From the NCBI RefSeq assembly GCF_030697375.1, contig NZ_JAUYQD010000002.1, positions 21,524 to 85,523 of the forward strand: a stretch of DNA of 64,000 bases, given 5' to 3'. This document shows positions 39,471 to 51,243 of the stretch, piece by piece. Position numbers and translations under genes: made by a program. Numbering within the stretch: the stretch's first letter is position 1; each line of letters starts with the position of its first letter. This DNA is from Rhodoferax sp. (GTDB taxonomy: Bacteria > Pseudomonadota > Gammaproteobacteria > Burkholderiales > Burkholderiaceae_C). The notes under the pieces were generated by a model. It saw only the letters and a program-made list of their open reading frames with translations, did no database searches and was not told the origin of the DNA.

Positions 39471-42407
39471 TTACAGCGTACGAGCAACTTCACGGATCTC
39501 AAAGAACTCCAACACGTCACCCTCTTGGATATCGTTGTAATTCTTGATATTCAAGCCGCATTCAAAGTTCTCGCGCACTTCTTTGGCATCGTCCTTGAAA
39601 CGCTTGAGCGAGTCCAATTCACCGGAGTAGATGACCATGTTGTTACGCAACAGACGCAGACGCGCGGTACGCCGCACAATGCCGGCAGTGACCATACAAC
39701 CGGCAATCGAACCGATCTTGGACACCTTGAACACCTGACGAATTTCGGCAGTACCGATAACTTCTTCCTTCTTGTCCGGTGTCAACATGCCCGACATGGC
39801 CAGTTTCAAATCATCAACCGCGTCATAAATGATGTCGTAGTAGCGAATGTCCACACCGTTGTTTTCAGCCAGCTTGCGTGCGCCTGCATCGGCACGGGTG
39901 TTGAAGCCAATGATGACCGCCTTGGAGGCAATCGCCAGATTCACATCCGACTCGCTGATGGCGCCAACGGCGGCGTACACCAGTTGCACCTTGACCTCGT
40001 CCGTGGACAGTTTGAGCAAGGACTGCGCCAGCGCTTCTTGCGAACCCTGCACGTCGGCCTTGACGATGATGGGAACCATCTTGACTTCGCCCGCAGAGAT
40101 GTCCGAGAACATATTCTCCAGCTTGGCCGCTTGCTGCTTGGCCAACTTGGTATTGCGGAACTTGCCCGCACGGTAGGTGGAGATTTCGCGGGCACGGCGT
40201 TCGTCCGCCATCACCATGAACTCGTCACCGGCTTGCGGCACTTCCGTCAAGCCCTGGATTTCCACTGGAATCGAAGGACCCGCGGTTTTGATGGTTTTTC
40301 CATTTTCGTCCAACATGGCACGTACACGGCCATAGGTCGAACCGGCCAACACGATATCGCCTGTTTTCAAGGTACCGGATTGCACCAAAATGGTTGCAAC
40401 AGGGCCGCGTCCTTTGTCCAGACGCGCCTCGATCACCAGACCCTTGGCCATGGCGTCTACAGGCGCACGCAGCTCAAGCACTTCCGCTTGGAGCAATACC
40501 TGTTCAAGCAATTCATCAATACCTTGGCCGGTTTTGGCTGACACAGGAACGAACGGCGATTCACCGCCGAATTCTTCTGGCACCACCTCTTCCACCACCA
40601 ACTCGTTCTTGACGCGCTCAGGATTGGCATCCGGCTTGTCAATCTTGTTGATAGCCACCACGATAGGCACGCCTGCCGCTTTGGCATGTTTAATGGCTTC
40701 TTTGGTCTGCGGCATCACGCCATCGTCGGCGGCCACCACCAAAATCACGATGTCGGTAGCCTTGGCGCCACGGGCACGCATGGCCGTAAATGCCTCGTGA
40801 CCAGGGGTATCCAGAAAAGACACCATGCCACGTGGCGTTTCCACGTGGTAGGCACCAATGTGCTGGGTAATACCACCGGCTTCACCCGAAGCCACTTTGG
40901 CGCGGCGAATGTAGTCCAGCAGCGAGGTCTTACCATGGTCCACGTGGCCCATCACCGTCACCACGGGAGCGCGCGGCAAGGATTCCGCATGCTGTTCAGA
41001 CACTTCTTCGTCCGTAAATGCTTCAGGATCATCCAAGGCAGCAACCACCGCAGTGTGTCCCATTTCCTCCACCACAATCATGGCGGTGTCTTGGTCCAAA
41101 GGCTGGTTGATCGTGACCATCTGGCCCAGCTTCATCAGGTGTTTGATCACCTCCGACGCTTTGACCGCCATCTTGTGGGCCAACTCGGCCACGGTAATGG
41201 TTTCAGGCACATGCACTTCGATGACGCGCGCCTCGACTGGAGCCGCTTGCACCCGTTGGTCGTCGCGGTCCCGGTCATTGCTGCCGCGACGGCCGCGGGG
41301 GCCAGCGCGCCAATTGGTGCCACGGCCTGCGCCGGCACCGGTGTCGCCACGGGTTGGAATAGCTTTCTTCTTAGCTGGATCCCCCGCCCAACTGCTGGAG
41401 AGTTTGGCGGATTTCACTTCCTTACCAGCGCCCGCGCCATTGGCTGGTGTAGCAGCAGAGGCTCCAGGAGCACCAGGCTTGGCGGGTTTAGCCGCCACAG
41501 TTCCTGCAGCCGGCTTGTGCAAAGTACCCTTGATACCCGCTTTTGCCGCCTCAGCCCTAATTTCTTCAGGTTTCTTGACAGGAGGTGGTGGCTTTCTGGC
41601 GGGAGCCGACATCATCAATCGAATGGCAGCCGCCTCAGCTTCTGCCTTGCGCCTGCGCTCACCCAAATCAGCGGCCCGGGCAAGCTCTTCGGCTGCACGA
41701 ACTTTGGAATCAGCGGCCGCTTTTTCACTAGCCTGTTGCTGAGCCTTTGCCGCCACCTGGGCTTTTTCAGCCACTTCCAATGCCTTAACCGCTGCAGCCT
41801 CCGCCACGTTTTGCGTTTTTGTCACAGGAGGGGCGACTGGTTTAGCTTTTTCTGCTGCGGCTCGCGCTGCCGCTATTTCAGCCGCCTTGGCCGCAGCAGC
41901 TTCAGCCGCTTGGCGGGCTTTTGCTTCTTGCTCTTCACGCTCGCGTCGACGTTGTGCCAACTCTTCTTCCTGACGACGGATCAGTTCCGCTTGACGTTGC
42001 GCCTCTTCCTCGCGGCGGACAAGTTCAGCGTTGTCAATGACAGACTGGGCTGGTACTTGAACAGGCATTTCTTGCTCGGCCACGTCAACAGGCTGATCCA
42101 CGCCATCTTCACGCCGCACAAAGGTGCGCTTTTTACGCACTTCGACCTGGATCGTGCGCGCTTTCCCCGTGGAATCCGCCTGCTTGATCTCGGTGGTTTG
42201 CCGCTTTACCAAAGTAATCTTCTTGCGTTCCAGACTGGCGGTGCCATGGCTATTTTGCAAGTAGTTCAACAAGCTATGTTTGTCGGCATCGGTCAGAACG
42301 TCGGAGGCAGCCGACTTGGCTACCCCGGCGGACTTCAACTGCTCAAGCAATGTATCGTTGGATTTTTTGAGTTCGATTGCAAACTCGGCGACGGTCGTAC
42401 TGGACAT
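39471..42407 (-). CDS. infB: Translation initiation factor IF-2
   Basis: [20 protein letters not shown]; long Ala/Lys/Glu-rich N-terminus. Confidence 0.98.
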   Translation of the reverse strand: MSSTTVAEFAIELKKSNDTLLEQLKSAGVAKSAASDVLTDADKHSLLNYLQNSHGTASLERKKITLVKRQTTEIKQADSTGKARTIQVEVRKKRTFVRREDGVDQPVDVAEQEMPVQVPAQSVIDNAELVRREEEAQRQAELIRRQEEELAQRRREREEQEAKARQAAEAAAAKAAEIAAARAAAEKAKPVAPPVTKTQNVAEAAAVKALEVAEKAQVAAKAQQQASEKAAADSKVRAAEELARAADLGERRRKAEAEAAAIRLMMSAPARKPPPPVKKPEEIRAEAAKAGIKGTLHKPAAGTVAAKPAKPGAPGASAATPANGAGAGKEVKSAKLSSSWAGDPAKKKAIPTRGDTGAGAGRGTNWRAGPRGRRGSNDRDRDDQRVQAAPVEARVIEVHVPETITVAELAHKMAVKASEVIKHLMKLGQMVTINQPLDQDTAMIVVEEMGHTAVVAALDDPEAFTDEEVSEQHAESLPRAPVVTVMGHVDHGKTSLLDYIRRAKVASGEAGGITQHIGAYHVETPRGMVSFLDTPGHEAFTAMRARGAKATDIVILVVAADDGVMPQTKEAIKHAKAAGVPIVVAINKIDKPDANPERVKNELVVEEVVPEEFGGESPFVPVSAKTGQGIDELLEQVLLQAEVLELRAPVDAMAKGLVIEARLDKGRGPVATILVQSGTLKTGDIVLAGSTYGRVRAMLDENGKTIKTAGPSIPVEIQGLTEVPQAGDEFMVMADERRAREISTYRAGKFRNTKLAKQQAAKLENMFSDISAGEVKMVPIIVKADVQGSQEALAQSLLKLSTDEVKVQLVYAAVGAISESDVNLAIASKAVIIGFNTRADAGARKLAENNGVDIRYYDIIYDAVDDLKLAMSGMLTPDKKEEVIGTAEIRQVFKVSKIGSIAGCMVTAGIVRRTARLRLLRNNMVIYSGELDSLKRFKDDAKEVRENFECGLNIKNYNDIQEGDVLEFFEIREVARTL

Positions 42408-42498
42408 TTGTTGTGTAACCTTTAGTTCGGCATAACAAGCCCTGCGGGCAATTGTTAGCCATCACTGAAATTTCGTTTTCATGACCTTGACTCTAGTC

Positions 42499-43989
42499 TT
42501 AAGAAGCTGCGTCATTGGCAAACCAATGTTCCCGCGCCTTCATGATCATGGCCTTGGCTTCGTCCGCAGACTGGCCAGTGATTTCTGTGAGTTCATCCAC
42601 AGCCAAATCGGCCAAGTCGTCGCGGGTGTGAACACCACTGTCCGCGAGCTTCCCAATCAGTTCAGCAGTGATGCCTGCAAGGTCACGCAAATCCAGCGAA
42701 ACCTCTTCAACACTCTCCTCATGGGCAATTTCCATGGTCAACAGCGCGTTCTTCGCACGGCTGCGCAATTCGTTGACGGTGTCTTCGTCGAAACTCTCGA
42801 TTTCGAGCATCTCTTCCAAGGGTACGTAAGCAATTTGCTCCAAGCTGGTAAAACCTTCGGAAATCAGCAAGTCAGCCATTTCCTCGTCCACATCCAGCTT
42901 TTCCATGAACAGCTTGCGACCGGCGTCGTCTTCGCCTGCCTGCTTCTGCTCCGACTCCGCCGCATCCAGAATGTTGATTTTCCAACCCGTCAGATCAGAC
43001 GCCAGGCGCACATTTTGACCGCCGCGGCCAATGGCAATGGCCAAATTTTCTTCATCCACCACGACATCCATGGCGTGGCGTTCTTCGTCGACCACAATGC
43101 TGGACACATTGGCGGGCGCCAAGGCACCAATCACAAATTGCGCTGGATCTTCGCTCCACAACACAATGTCCACACGCTCACCAGCAAGTTCATTGGTCAC
43201 ACCATTGACCCGCGTGCCACGCACACCGACACAGGTACCAATGGGGTCTACGCGTTTGTCGTGTGACAACACTGCAATCTTGGCGCGAGAGCCAGGATCG
43301 CGGGCGCAGGACTTGATCTCCAGCAGCCCCTGTTCGATCTCAGGCACTTCTTGGCGGAACAACTCCACCATGAATTCCGGTGCGGAACGCGACAGCACAA
43401 TAGGCGCACCACGCAGGGTCAGATCCACTTCCATGATCATGGCGCGAACACGGTCGCCGGTGCGCAGATTTTCCTTGGGGATCATCTCGCTGCGGCGCAA
43501 ACGACCCTCTACACGACCGCTCTCGACAATGATGTCGCCCTTGTCCATGCGCTTGACCGTACCGACAAATATTTTTTCGCCGCGCGACATAAAGTCATTC
43601 AGCAGCATCTCGCGCTCGGCATCACGGATTTTTTGCAAAATCACTTGCTTGGCCGCCATGGCCCCAATACGCCCAATCGGCACCGACTCCACCGATTCCT
43701 CGATGTACTCATCCACTTCGATGTCGGGGATCTGCTCTTTGGCTTCAAACAGCAGGATTTCCTGATCAGGCAATTGCAAACCAGCCTCATCGGGAACGAC
43801 GTGCCAACGGCGGAAAGTTTCATAGTTACCACTGTCGCGATCCAAGGCGACACGGATATCCACCTCACCGGAGTACAACTTTTTGGTCGCCTGCGCCAGG
43901 GCCGCTTCCACAGCACCCATGACCACATCCAGCTCCACGTTTTTCTCACGTGAGATAGCCTCAACCAGCATCAACAGTTCGCGATTCAT
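42499..43989 (-). CDS. nusA: Transcription termination/antitermination factor NusA
   Basis: [24 protein letters not shown]1/KH domains. Confidence 0.97.
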   Translation of the reverse strand: MNRELLMLVEAISREKNVELDVVMGAVEAALAQATKKLYSGEVDIRVALDRDSGNYETFRRWHVVPDEAGLQLPDQEILLFEAKEQIPDIEVDEYIEESVESVPIGRIGAMAAKQVILQKIRDAEREMLLNDFMSRGEKIFVGTVKRMDKGDIIVESGRVEGRLRRSEMIPKENLRTGDRVRAMIMEVDLTLRGAPIVLSRSAPEFMVELFRQEVPEIEQGLLEIKSCARDPGSRAKIAVLSHDKRVDPIGTCVGVRGTRVNGVTNELAGERVDIVLWSEDPAQFVIGALAPANVSSIVVDEERHAMDVVVDEENLAIAIGRGGQNVRLASDLTGWKINILDAAESEQKQAGEDDAGRKLFMEKLDVDEEMADLLISEGFTSLEQIAYVPLEEMLEIESFDEDTVNELRSRAKNALLTMEIAHEESVEEVSLDLRDLAGITAELIGKLADSGVHTRDDLADLAVDELTEITGQSADEAKAMIMKAREHWFANDAAS

Positions 43990-44047
43990 GCCATGACTCT
44001 CCTGAACACTCTTTTCAACCAATACAAAAATACCAAACCAAAATCGA

Positions 44048-44653
44048 TTACTCGGCCTCGCCGTCCGCCCCACCCGCACCCTTGCGCCCCTTGAAGCTCA
44101 CAATCGGCGCCAGCCTGGCCTCACGCAATTCATCCAGCGTAAAACCCAAAGCCTGCAGAGGCGGCGGGACCCGTTTTTTACTTACTTTTTGACCCGGCTT
44201 GACTACAGGCGCATCACTCCAAACGATCTGCCACCCTACACCACCATCCGCAGCCACCACTCTTTCCAAAACACCCCGAAATTTCTTGCGACTGGGACTC
44301 ACTTGCCCAGCTGCCGCAGCCCCCATGGGGGCCTTGAGCGTGATGTCCACCATTTGGCCTGCGAAACGCTCGTAATCCTGTTCGTGGCGCAATGGACGGT
44401 CGATGCCAGGAGACGAAATCTCTAGACGCTTGTATTCCACCCCATCCACCTCCAGCGCAAACTGCAGCTGACGATTGACCTTCTCGCAATCCTCTACATT
44501 GATGAACTGCTCCACGGCAGGCACACCCTCTACAGGCGGAACCCAGGGCAAATCGATGGTAATACGCAGCAAACCACCGGCAGAGCGTTCGATCTCCACC
44601 AGGTCATACCCCAAACCAATGACGGTTTGCTCAACAATTTCCCGTAATGCCAC
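44048..44653 (-). CDS. rimP: Ribosome maturation factor RimP
   Basis: [39 protein letters not shown]. Confidence 0.95.
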   Translation of the reverse strand: MALREIVEQTVIGLGYDLVEIERSAGGLLRITIDLPWVPPVEGVPAVEQFINVEDCEKVNRQLQFALEVDGVEYKRLEISSPGIDRPLRHEQDYERFAGQMVDITLKAPMGAAAAGQVSPSRKKFRGVLERVVAADGGVGWQIVWSDAPVVKPGQKVSKKRVPPPLQALGFTLDELREARLAPIVSFKGRKGAGGADGEAE

Positions 44654-44685
44654 GTAAAAATCAGCCTATTCAAAAACAATCGACC

Positions 44686-44714
44686 AAAAAAAACGGGCGG
44701 TAATTACCCGCCCG
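44686..44714 (-). terminator. Rho-independent terminator downstream of yejF
   Basis: Minus strand cgggcgggtaattaccgcccg followed by an 8 nt T run. Confidence 0.8.
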
Positions 44715-44774
44715 CTTGGTCGTGAGCTTTGGATTGTACTGCAAAAGTGCGAAAAACCCTTGATTTTTAAGGAA

Positions 44775-46367
44775 TTATTCCGCCGCCGCGAGCAGGATCT
44801 GGGTGTATTCGTGCTGTGGCTGGCCAAAGACTTGCGCCACAGAACCGCGCTCCATGATTTTCCCGCCCTGCATCACCAGAACCTGATGGGCCATGGCACG
44901 AACGACCGCCACATCGTGGGTGATCAGAAGATAAGCCAAACCCCGTTCACGCTGCAAGCCCTGCAGCAGTTGCAAGATCTGCTGCGCCATCGTGACATCC
45001 AGCGCACTGGTGGGCTCATCCAGCACCAGCAGCCGCGGCTGCACGATGAGTGCCCGGGCAATAGCAATGCGTTGGCGCTGGCCGCCGGAAAACTGGTGTG
45101 GATAACGCTCCAGCAAGCCGGGAAACTGCCCCTCGTCCAAACCCACTTCGCCCAAGGTATTTCTCACCCGCTGGCAGCGCTGGGCGGCAGACAGCTCCGG
45201 TTCGTGCACCAGCAGTCCCTCGCCCACAATTTCTTCCACCGTCATGCGTGGCGACAGCGACGAAAAGGGGTCCTGAAACACCACTTGCACGTCTTTGCGC
45301 AAGGCGCGGTCCGCATGGACACCCGCCCCCCAACTTTGCCCGAACAAAGACATGGCACCCTTGAACTTCAGCAGACCCAGAGCCGCCAAAGCCAAGGTGG
45401 ATTTGCCCGAGCCCGACTCCCCCACTACCCCCAGGGTCTGACCAGACGGCAACTCCAGGTCCAGCTGCGACACCGCCACAAATTCACCATGGGAAAACCA
45501 GCCGCGCAAACCCGGCAGGGGCACCGGATAAGCCACCCGTATGCCGCGCGCGACCAAGGCCGGTTCGGCTGTTGCGGGGCTTTCGAGCACATTGCGCACA
45601 GGCTTGCTGCCCATCAACCGGCGGGTGTAAGCGTGTTGCGGCGCAGCAAACAGGTCCGCCACCGCACCTTGCTCAACGATGCGCCCGCTTTCCATCACGG
45701 CCACACGGTCGGCAAACTGGCGCACCAGGTTCAGGTCATGGGTGATCAGCAACACGGCCATGCCGTATTTTTTTTGCAAATCGGTGAGCAAGTCCAAAAT
45801 CTGCTTGCGCACCGTCACATCCAAGGCGGTAGTTGGTTCGTCGGCCAACAACAGTTGGGGGCGACATGCCAGGGCCATGGCGATCATGGCCCGCTGGCGC
45901 TGGCCGCCGGACAGCTGGTGGGGGTAGGCTTTGGCCCGGCGTGCCGGATCTTCAATTCCCGTATCCGCTATTAATTTAATAGCTGCTTGCGCACATTCTG
46001 CGGGGGCCAGGCCCATTTTTAGCTGTAGAACTTCGGCAATCTGCTCTCCGATGGTGAACACCGGGTTCAGTGCCGTCATGGGCTCCTGGAAAATCATGGC
46101 GATGTCTTGCCCCCGAATGGCTTGCAGCTGGCGCGAAGGCAGATGCAGCAAATCGACTTTGCGCTCCCCCGGTGCGAACCACGCATGGCCCTGCACCTGC
46201 GCGCCTTGGACCAACCCCAGCAGACTCAAGGCCGTTACCGTCTTCCCGGAACCCGACTCCCCCACCAGTGCCAGCTTTTCACCCGCTTTGATCTCAAAGT
46301 CAACCCCATGGACCACCGTACGCCCACCGAAGGACAACTCCAGCCCCTGAACCCGTAACAAACTCAT
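44775..46367 (-). CDS. yejF: Peptide/microcin C-type ABC transporter ATP-binding protein (duplicated ABC domains)
   Basis: Two Walker A/ABC signature sets in one protein; operon with YejE/B/A-like genes. Confidence 0.88.
   Translation of the reverse strand: MSLLRVQGLELSFGGRTVVHGVDFEIKAGEKLALVGESGSGKTVTALSLLGLVQGAQVQGHAWFAPGERKVDLLHLPSRQLQAIRGQDIAMIFQEPMTALNPVFTIGEQIAEVLQLKMGLAPAECAQAAIKLIADTGIEDPARRAKAYPHQLSGGQRQRAMIAMALACRPQLLLADEPTTALDVTVRKQILDLLTDLQKKYGMAVLLITHDLNLVRQFADRVAVMESGRIVEQGAVADLFAAPQHAYTRRLMGSKPVRNVLESPATAEPALVARGIRVAYPVPLPGLRGWFSHGEFVAVSQLDLELPSGQTLGVVGESGSGKSTLALAALGLLKFKGAMSLFGQSWGAGVHADRALRKDVQVVFQDPFSSLSPRMTVEEIVGEGLLVHEPELSAAQRCQRVRNTLGEVGLDEGQFPGLLERYPHQFSGGQRQRIAIARALIVQPRLLVLDEPTSALDVTMAQQILQLLQGLQRERGLAYLLITHDVAVVRAMAHQVLVMQGGKIMERGSVAQVFGQPQHEYTQILLAAAE
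45968..46020 (-). repeat. Dispersed ~50 bp repeat, intragenic copy R5 (in yejF)
   Basis: ttaatagctgcttgcgcacattctgcgggggccaggcccattttt; encodes KMGLAPAECAQAAIKLI in frame. Confidence 0.85.
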
Positions 46368-47440
46368 TGGTCCGCCTTTCGGGGGTCCAACGCGTCGCGC
46401 AAGGCGTCACCCATCAGCGTCAGCAGCAGCAGGGTGACCACCAGCACTGCAAACGTGGACAACGAAATCCACCAGGCGTCGATATTGTTCTTGCCTTGCG
46501 ACAGCAGTTCCCCCAGCGAGGGCGTGCCCGGTGGCACCCCCAGGCCCAGAAAATCCAGCGACGTGAGCGCCAAAATGGCACCGCTCATGCGAAACGGCAG
46601 GAAGGTCACCACCGGCGTCAGGCTGTTGGGCAGCACATGGCGCACGATGATCTTCCAGTCCGACACGCCCAGCGCCTTGGCCGCGCGCACATAGTCCAGT
46701 TGCCGGTTGCGCAAAAATTCGGCCCGCACATAGTCGCTCAACCCCATCCAGCCAAACAGGCTGAGCAACACCAGCAGCAAGGCGATGCTGGGGGCGAACA
46801 CCGCACTAAAAATAATCAACAGGTACAACTCGGGCATCGAGCTCCAGACCTCGATAAAGCGCTGGAACACCAGATCTGTCTTGCCACCAAAAAAACCCTG
46901 CACGGCCCCGGTCACGACGCCCAACGCCACCCCCGTCACAGTCAAGGCCAAGGCGAATAACACACTGACGCGAAAGCCGTAGATCAGCTGCGCCAACAGG
47001 TCGCGCCCCCGGTCATCGGTACCCAGCCAATTGGCCCGGCTGGGCGGCGCGGGGTTGGGCGCTTTGGCAAAGTAGTTGAGGGTTTTGGCGCCATAGGGGT
47101 TGGGCGCAAACAGCGCCCAGTTGCCCGGCTCGGCCAAGCGCTGCTGGATAAAGGGGTCGAGGTAATCGGTTGGCGTCGCGAAATCACCGCCAAAAGTGGT
47201 TTCGGGGTAGTCGTGCAGCAGGGGGGTATACACCTGTCCCTGGTAAACCAGCAGCAGTGGGCGGTCGTTGGACACCAGTTCAGCCAACAGGCTCAGCACC
47301 AGCAATACGCAAAAAATCAGCAAACTGGCGTAGCCCAGGCGGTTGCGCCGGAAGCGTAGCCAAGCGCGACGCGAGGGCGAGGCCCCGGCGGGGGTTGGTA
47401 AACGCTCAGTCAAATTTGACACGGGGGTCCGCCCAGACAT
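46364..47440 (-). CDS. yejE: Peptide ABC transporter permease
   Basis: BPD_transp permease (VRAEFLRNRQLDYVRAAKALGVSDWKIIVRHVLPN); long YejE-type N-terminal insertion. Confidence 0.88.
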   Translation of the reverse strand: MSGRTPVSNLTERLPTPAGASPSRRAWLRFRRNRLGYASLLIFCVLLVLSLLAELVSNDRPLLLVYQGQVYTPLLHDYPETTFGGDFATPTDYLDPFIQQRLAEPGNWALFAPNPYGAKTLNYFAKAPNPAPPSRANWLGTDDRGRDLLAQLIYGFRVSVLFALALTVTGVALGVVTGAVQGFFGGKTDLVFQRFIEVWSSMPELYLLIIFSAVFAPSIALLLVLLSLFGWMGLSDYVRAEFLRNRQLDYVRAAKALGVSDWKIIVRHVLPNSLTPVVTFLPFRMSGAILALTSLDFLGLGVPPGTPSLGELLSQGKNNIDAWWISLSTFAVLVVTLLLLTLMGDALRDALDPRKADQ

Positions 47441-48434
47441 AACACAGGTCCGAAATCAATTTGGTCACCAGTCCGATCAAGGTAAAGAGGTAGAGCGTGC
47501 CCATGACCACCGGGTAGTCGCGCCGAATCACACTCTCGTAACTCAGCAAGCCCAGGCCATCGAGGGAAAACAGGGTTTCGATCAACAGCGAACCGGTAAA
47601 GAAGGCGCCGATAAACGCCGCTGGAAAGCCGGTGATGATGGGGATCATGGCGTTGCGCAGCACATGTTTCCACAGCACCTGTCGTTCGGAGAGGCCCTTG
47701 GCCCGGGCCGTCACCACGTACTGCTTGCGTATTTCTTCCAAAAACGCATTTTTGGTCAGCATGGCGGTCACCGCAAAACTGCCCAGCACCATGGCGGTGA
47801 CCGGCAAGGCAATGTGCCAGAGGTAGTCGGCAATGCGCGCGCCCCAGCCCATTTGCTCCCAGCCACTGGAGGTAAGGCCCCGCAGCGGAAACCACTGCAA
47901 TTGCCCGCCAAACACCACCAGCAGGGCCACGCCCAGCACAAAGCCGGGAATCGCATACCCCACCAGGATCAGCAAGGTGGTCACCATGTCAAACCGCGAC
48001 CCCGCACGCACGGCCTTGGCCACGCCCAGGGGTACGGCGATCAGGTAGCTGATAAAAAAGGTCCACAGCCCCAAACTCATGGAGACCGGCAGCTTTTCCC
48101 AAATGAGTTGGGAGACTTCGCGGTTCTGGAAAAAGCTTTTACCCAAATCAAAGCGCGCAAACTGCACCAGCATCTGCCAAAAACGCTCGGGCGCGGGTTT
48201 GTCAAAGCCATACAGGGCTTTGGCCTGTTCAATGCGTTTGGGGTCCACCCCCTGGGAGCCCCGGTAGCTCAAACCACCGCCTTCGGCTCCGCCACCCGCG
48301 CCCGCCTTGGCCTCCGCCAGGTACTGCTCCACCGGCCCGCCGGGCACAAACTGGATCACCACAAAGGTCAATAACAAAACACCCAACAGCGTGGGCACCA
48401 TCAAGATGAGGCGTTTCAGGGCGTAGAGGAACAT
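47406..48434 (-). CDS. yejB: Peptide ABC transporter permease
   Basis: MFLYALKRLILMVPTLLGVLLLTFVVIQFVPGGPVEQYLAE. Confidence 0.9.
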   Translation of the reverse strand: MFLYALKRLILMVPTLLGVLLLTFVVIQFVPGGPVEQYLAEAKAGAGGGAEGGGLSYRGSQGVDPKRIEQAKALYGFDKPAPERFWQMLVQFARFDLGKSFFQNREVSQLIWEKLPVSMSLGLWTFFISYLIAVPLGVAKAVRAGSRFDMVTTLLILVGYAIPGFVLGVALLVVFGGQLQWFPLRGLTSSGWEQMGWGARIADYLWHIALPVTAMVLGSFAVTAMLTKNAFLEEIRKQYVVTARAKGLSERQVLWKHVLRNAMIPIITGFPAAFIGAFFTGSLLIETLFSLDGLGLLSYESVIRRDYPVVMGTLYLFTLIGLVTKLISDLCYVWADPRVKFD

Positions 48435-48595
48435 GTTAAGGCCTTATGCGCCGGGCCGCCCCAAGCAAGGCCAGCCCCCTCGGAGCTGAGTTCTGCGGCT
48501 CCCAGCCTGCCTGCGCAGGATGGGACAGAACGAAGAGACCTTGCCTCTGGCATCGGCCTGTACAGCAGCCCGCATAGCGCAGGAGCGTGGGGGCC

Positions 48596-50395
48596 TCATG
48601 GCTTTGCCCACCAGGTTTCAATGGCCCAGGTTTCACCTTGGGCATAGGGCGGCATCGGATCGGGGCGGTTCAGCCGCCAGGCATTGAAGGCCATGCGGTG
48701 TGTTCCGGCAGACCATTGCGGCACCAGCAAATGGCTGTGCCCAATCACCCGGTCCAAGGCACGGCAGGCGGGCAACAGCTCCGCCTGTGTTTTGGCCCCG
48801 GTGATGTGCTGAATCAAGGCGTCCACGGCCGGGCTTTTGATACCACTGTGGTTGCCGGAGTCTTCCTGGTCGGCCGCCTTGCTGCCAAACAGGTCTGCAA
48901 ACTCCTGCCCCGGGTTGTGGGTGCCCTGGTAGGCCAGGGAGGTGATGTCAAATTCAAATTTTTGCAGGCGCTGTTGGTACAGCGCAAAGTCCACCGGCCT
49001 GAAAACCAGCTTGACCCCGATTTTCTCCAGGTTGCGCGCCCAGGGCGTGACGACCCGGGCGCCGGCTTCGTTGCTGTCCAAATACTCCAGCTCCAGCACC
49101 TCATTCGCGGCATTGCGCAAAGCGCCCTCACGGTAGGTCCAACCCGCTTCTTTCAACAATGCCTGCGCCTGGCGCAGGTTCTCGCGCAAACTGCTGTCGC
49201 CATCGGTGCGCGGTGACACCGCCACCGGGCCAAACACAGCCGCAGGAACTTGTTTTGACCAAGGCTCCAGCAAGGCCAGCTCCTGCGCACTGGGTAGGCC
49301 ACTGGCTTGGCAATCGGTATTGCCAAACAGGCCCTGCACCCGCTGGTAGGCGCCGTAGAACATTTGCCGACTCATCCATTCAAAATCCAGCGCCAAGCCC
49401 AGCGCCTGGCGTACCCGCACATCCTTGAGCTTGGGGCGCCGGGTATTGAACACATAACTCTGAAAACCGGTGGGCAAGCGGTGCTGGAATTCGGCCTTGA
49501 GCAGTTCGCCGGAATCAAATTTGCGCCCATTGACCCGTCTGGCCCAGTCACCGGCGGAGAAAAAACGCATCAAATCAAACTCCCCCGCCTTGAGCGCTTC
49601 GAGCCGGGCCGTGTTGTCTTTGTAGATCTTGACGGTGATGCGGTCAAAGTTGGCAGTCCCGCGCCGCACATTGAGGTTTTGGGCCCAGTAGGCAGCATCG
49701 CGCACATAGGTGATGTCCTTGCCAAAATTGACCGGGCCAATTTTGTACGGCCCGCTGCCAATGGGAATGTCCATCACGATCTGGTCAAACGGCTTGGCCA
49801 CCCCCTTGTCCACGCCCCAACGGTGGCTGAACACCGGCAGGCCTCCTACGGTCAAGGGCAATTCACGGTTCGGGCGCTTGAAACGGAAGCGTACCGTCAA
49901 GGCATCGACCACCTCCGCAGCGCTCACCTCTTCAAAAGCGCTGCGGTAGCCCGGCGAGGCAAGCGGCCCCGTCAAGGTGTCAAAGCTGTGCTTCACGTCC
50001 CGGGCCAACACCGGATCACCATTGTGGAAACGGGCCTGGGCGCGCAATCGGAAGGTCGCACTCAGGCCATCAGGGGACACCACCACGTCTTCGGCCAGCA
50101 GCCCGTAACCTGTGGCGGTCTCATCCAAAGCCCCCACCAGCAGGGTATCGAACATCAAATTGCTCAGGTACGCCGGAGCCGAACCTTTGATGGTGAAGGG
50201 ATTGTATTTATCAAAGGTGGACAGCCGGAGATTGCTCACCAGCCGCAACTCGCCCCCCTTGGGCGCGTTGGCATTCACGTAGCTGAACTGCGTAAAACCC
50301 GGGGAATACTTCATCTCACCCCACAGCGCATAGCCGTGCGCAGCCCAACCCGTTCCAGCGAACAAGGACAGCAAGAAGACAAAGAGGTAACGCAT
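48596..50395 (-). CDS. yejA: Peptide ABC transporter substrate-binding protein
   Basis: MRYLFVFLLSLFAGTGWAAHGYALWGEMKYSPGFTQFSYVNANAPKGGELRL. Confidence 0.9.
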   Translation of the reverse strand: MRYLFVFLLSLFAGTGWAAHGYALWGEMKYSPGFTQFSYVNANAPKGGELRLVSNLRLSTFDKYNPFTIKGSAPAYLSNLMFDTLLVGALDETATGYGLLAEDVVVSPDGLSATFRLRAQARFHNGDPVLARDVKHSFDTLTGPLASPGYRSAFEEVSAAEVVDALTVRFRFKRPNRELPLTVGGLPVFSHRWGVDKGVAKPFDQIVMDIPIGSGPYKIGPVNFGKDITYVRDAAYWAQNLNVRRGTANFDRITVKIYKDNTARLEALKAGEFDLMRFFSAGDWARRVNGRKFDSGELLKAEFQHRLPTGFQSYVFNTRRPKLKDVRVRQALGLALDFEWMSRQMFYGAYQRVQGLFGNTDCQASGLPSAQELALLEPWSKQVPAAVFGPVAVSPRTDGDSSLRENLRQAQALLKEAGWTYREGALRNAANEVLELEYLDSNEAGARVVTPWARNLEKIGVKLVFRPVDFALYQQRLQKFEFDITSLAYQGTHNPGQEFADLFGSKAADQEDSGNHSGIKSPAVDALIQHITGAKTQAELLPACRALDRVIGHSHLLVPQWSAGTHRMAFNAWRLNRPDPMPPYAQGETWAIETWWAKP

Positions 50396-50438
50396 GCGAC
50401 AATTCTGCCTTAGTCGAAGCATTTTTTGAGAGGACGAT

Positions 50439-51233
50439 ATGGGCTTTTTAACTGGCAAGAAGTTGTTGATCACGGGTGTGTTGTCAAACCGTTCCATTGC
50501 CTATGGCATTGCCAAATCCTGCCATGCGCAGGGCGCCGAGCTGGCATTCAGCTACGTGGGGGAACGCTTCAAGGACCGTATCACCGAATTCGCTGCCGAT
50601 TTTGATTCGAAGCTGATTTTTGACTGTGATGTGGGTGACGATGCCCAAATTGAGAAGCTGTTCGTTGATTTGGCGGTGCACTGGCCCAAGTTTGACGGCT
50701 TTGTGCACAGCATCGGCTACGCACCCCGCGAAGCCATTGCAGGTAATTTTCTGGACGGTCTGACCCGCGAAAACTTCCGCATCGCCCACGACATCAGCGC
50801 CTACAGCTTTCCGGCCATGGCCAAGGCCGCCCTGCCCTATCTGAATGAAAATTCATCTTTGCTCACCCTGACCTACCTGGGCGGCGTGCGTGTGGTGCCC
50901 AGCTACAACACCATGGGTTTGGCCAAGGCCTCGCTGGAGTCCTCCGTGCGCTACCTGGCGGACGCCATCGGCCCGCGCGGCATGCGTGTCAACGGACTGA
51001 GCGCAGGTGCGATCAAGACTCTGGCCGCCAGTGGCATCAAGGATTTTGGCCGCTTGCTAGCCATTTCTGCCAACGCATCGCCCCTGCGGCGCAATGTGAC
51101 CATTGACGAGGTGGGCAATGTCGCGGCCTTCTTGTTGAGCGATCTGGCCTCGGGCATGACCGGGCAGATTTCTTATGTGGACTGTGGCGTCAGCCAGACA
51201 GCCGTGGCCGTCGTCGAAGCGCCCAACGCCTGA
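50439..51233 (+). CDS. fabI: Enoyl-[acyl-carrier-protein] reductase (NADH)
   Basis: MGFLTGKKLLITGVLSNRSIAYGIAKSCHAQGAELAFSYVGER. Confidence 0.97.
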   Translation: MGFLTGKKLLITGVLSNRSIAYGIAKSCHAQGAELAFSYVGERFKDRITEFAADFDSKLIFDCDVGDDAQIEKLFVDLAVHWPKFDGFVHSIGYAPREAIAGNFLDGLTRENFRIAHDISAYSFPAMAKAALPYLNENSSLLTLTYLGGVRVVPSYNTMGLAKASLESSVRYLADAIGPRGMRVNGLSAGAIKTLAASGIKDFGRLLAISANASPLRRNVTIDEVGNVAAFLLSDLASGMTGQISYVDCGVSQTAVAVVEAPNA

Positions 51234-51243
51234 AGTTGTAAGT

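Noticed and set aside
41200-42400. Ala/Glu/Lys-rich tract in infB considered as a novel repeat protein
   Set aside because: Normal low-complexity N-terminal region of bacterial IF-2
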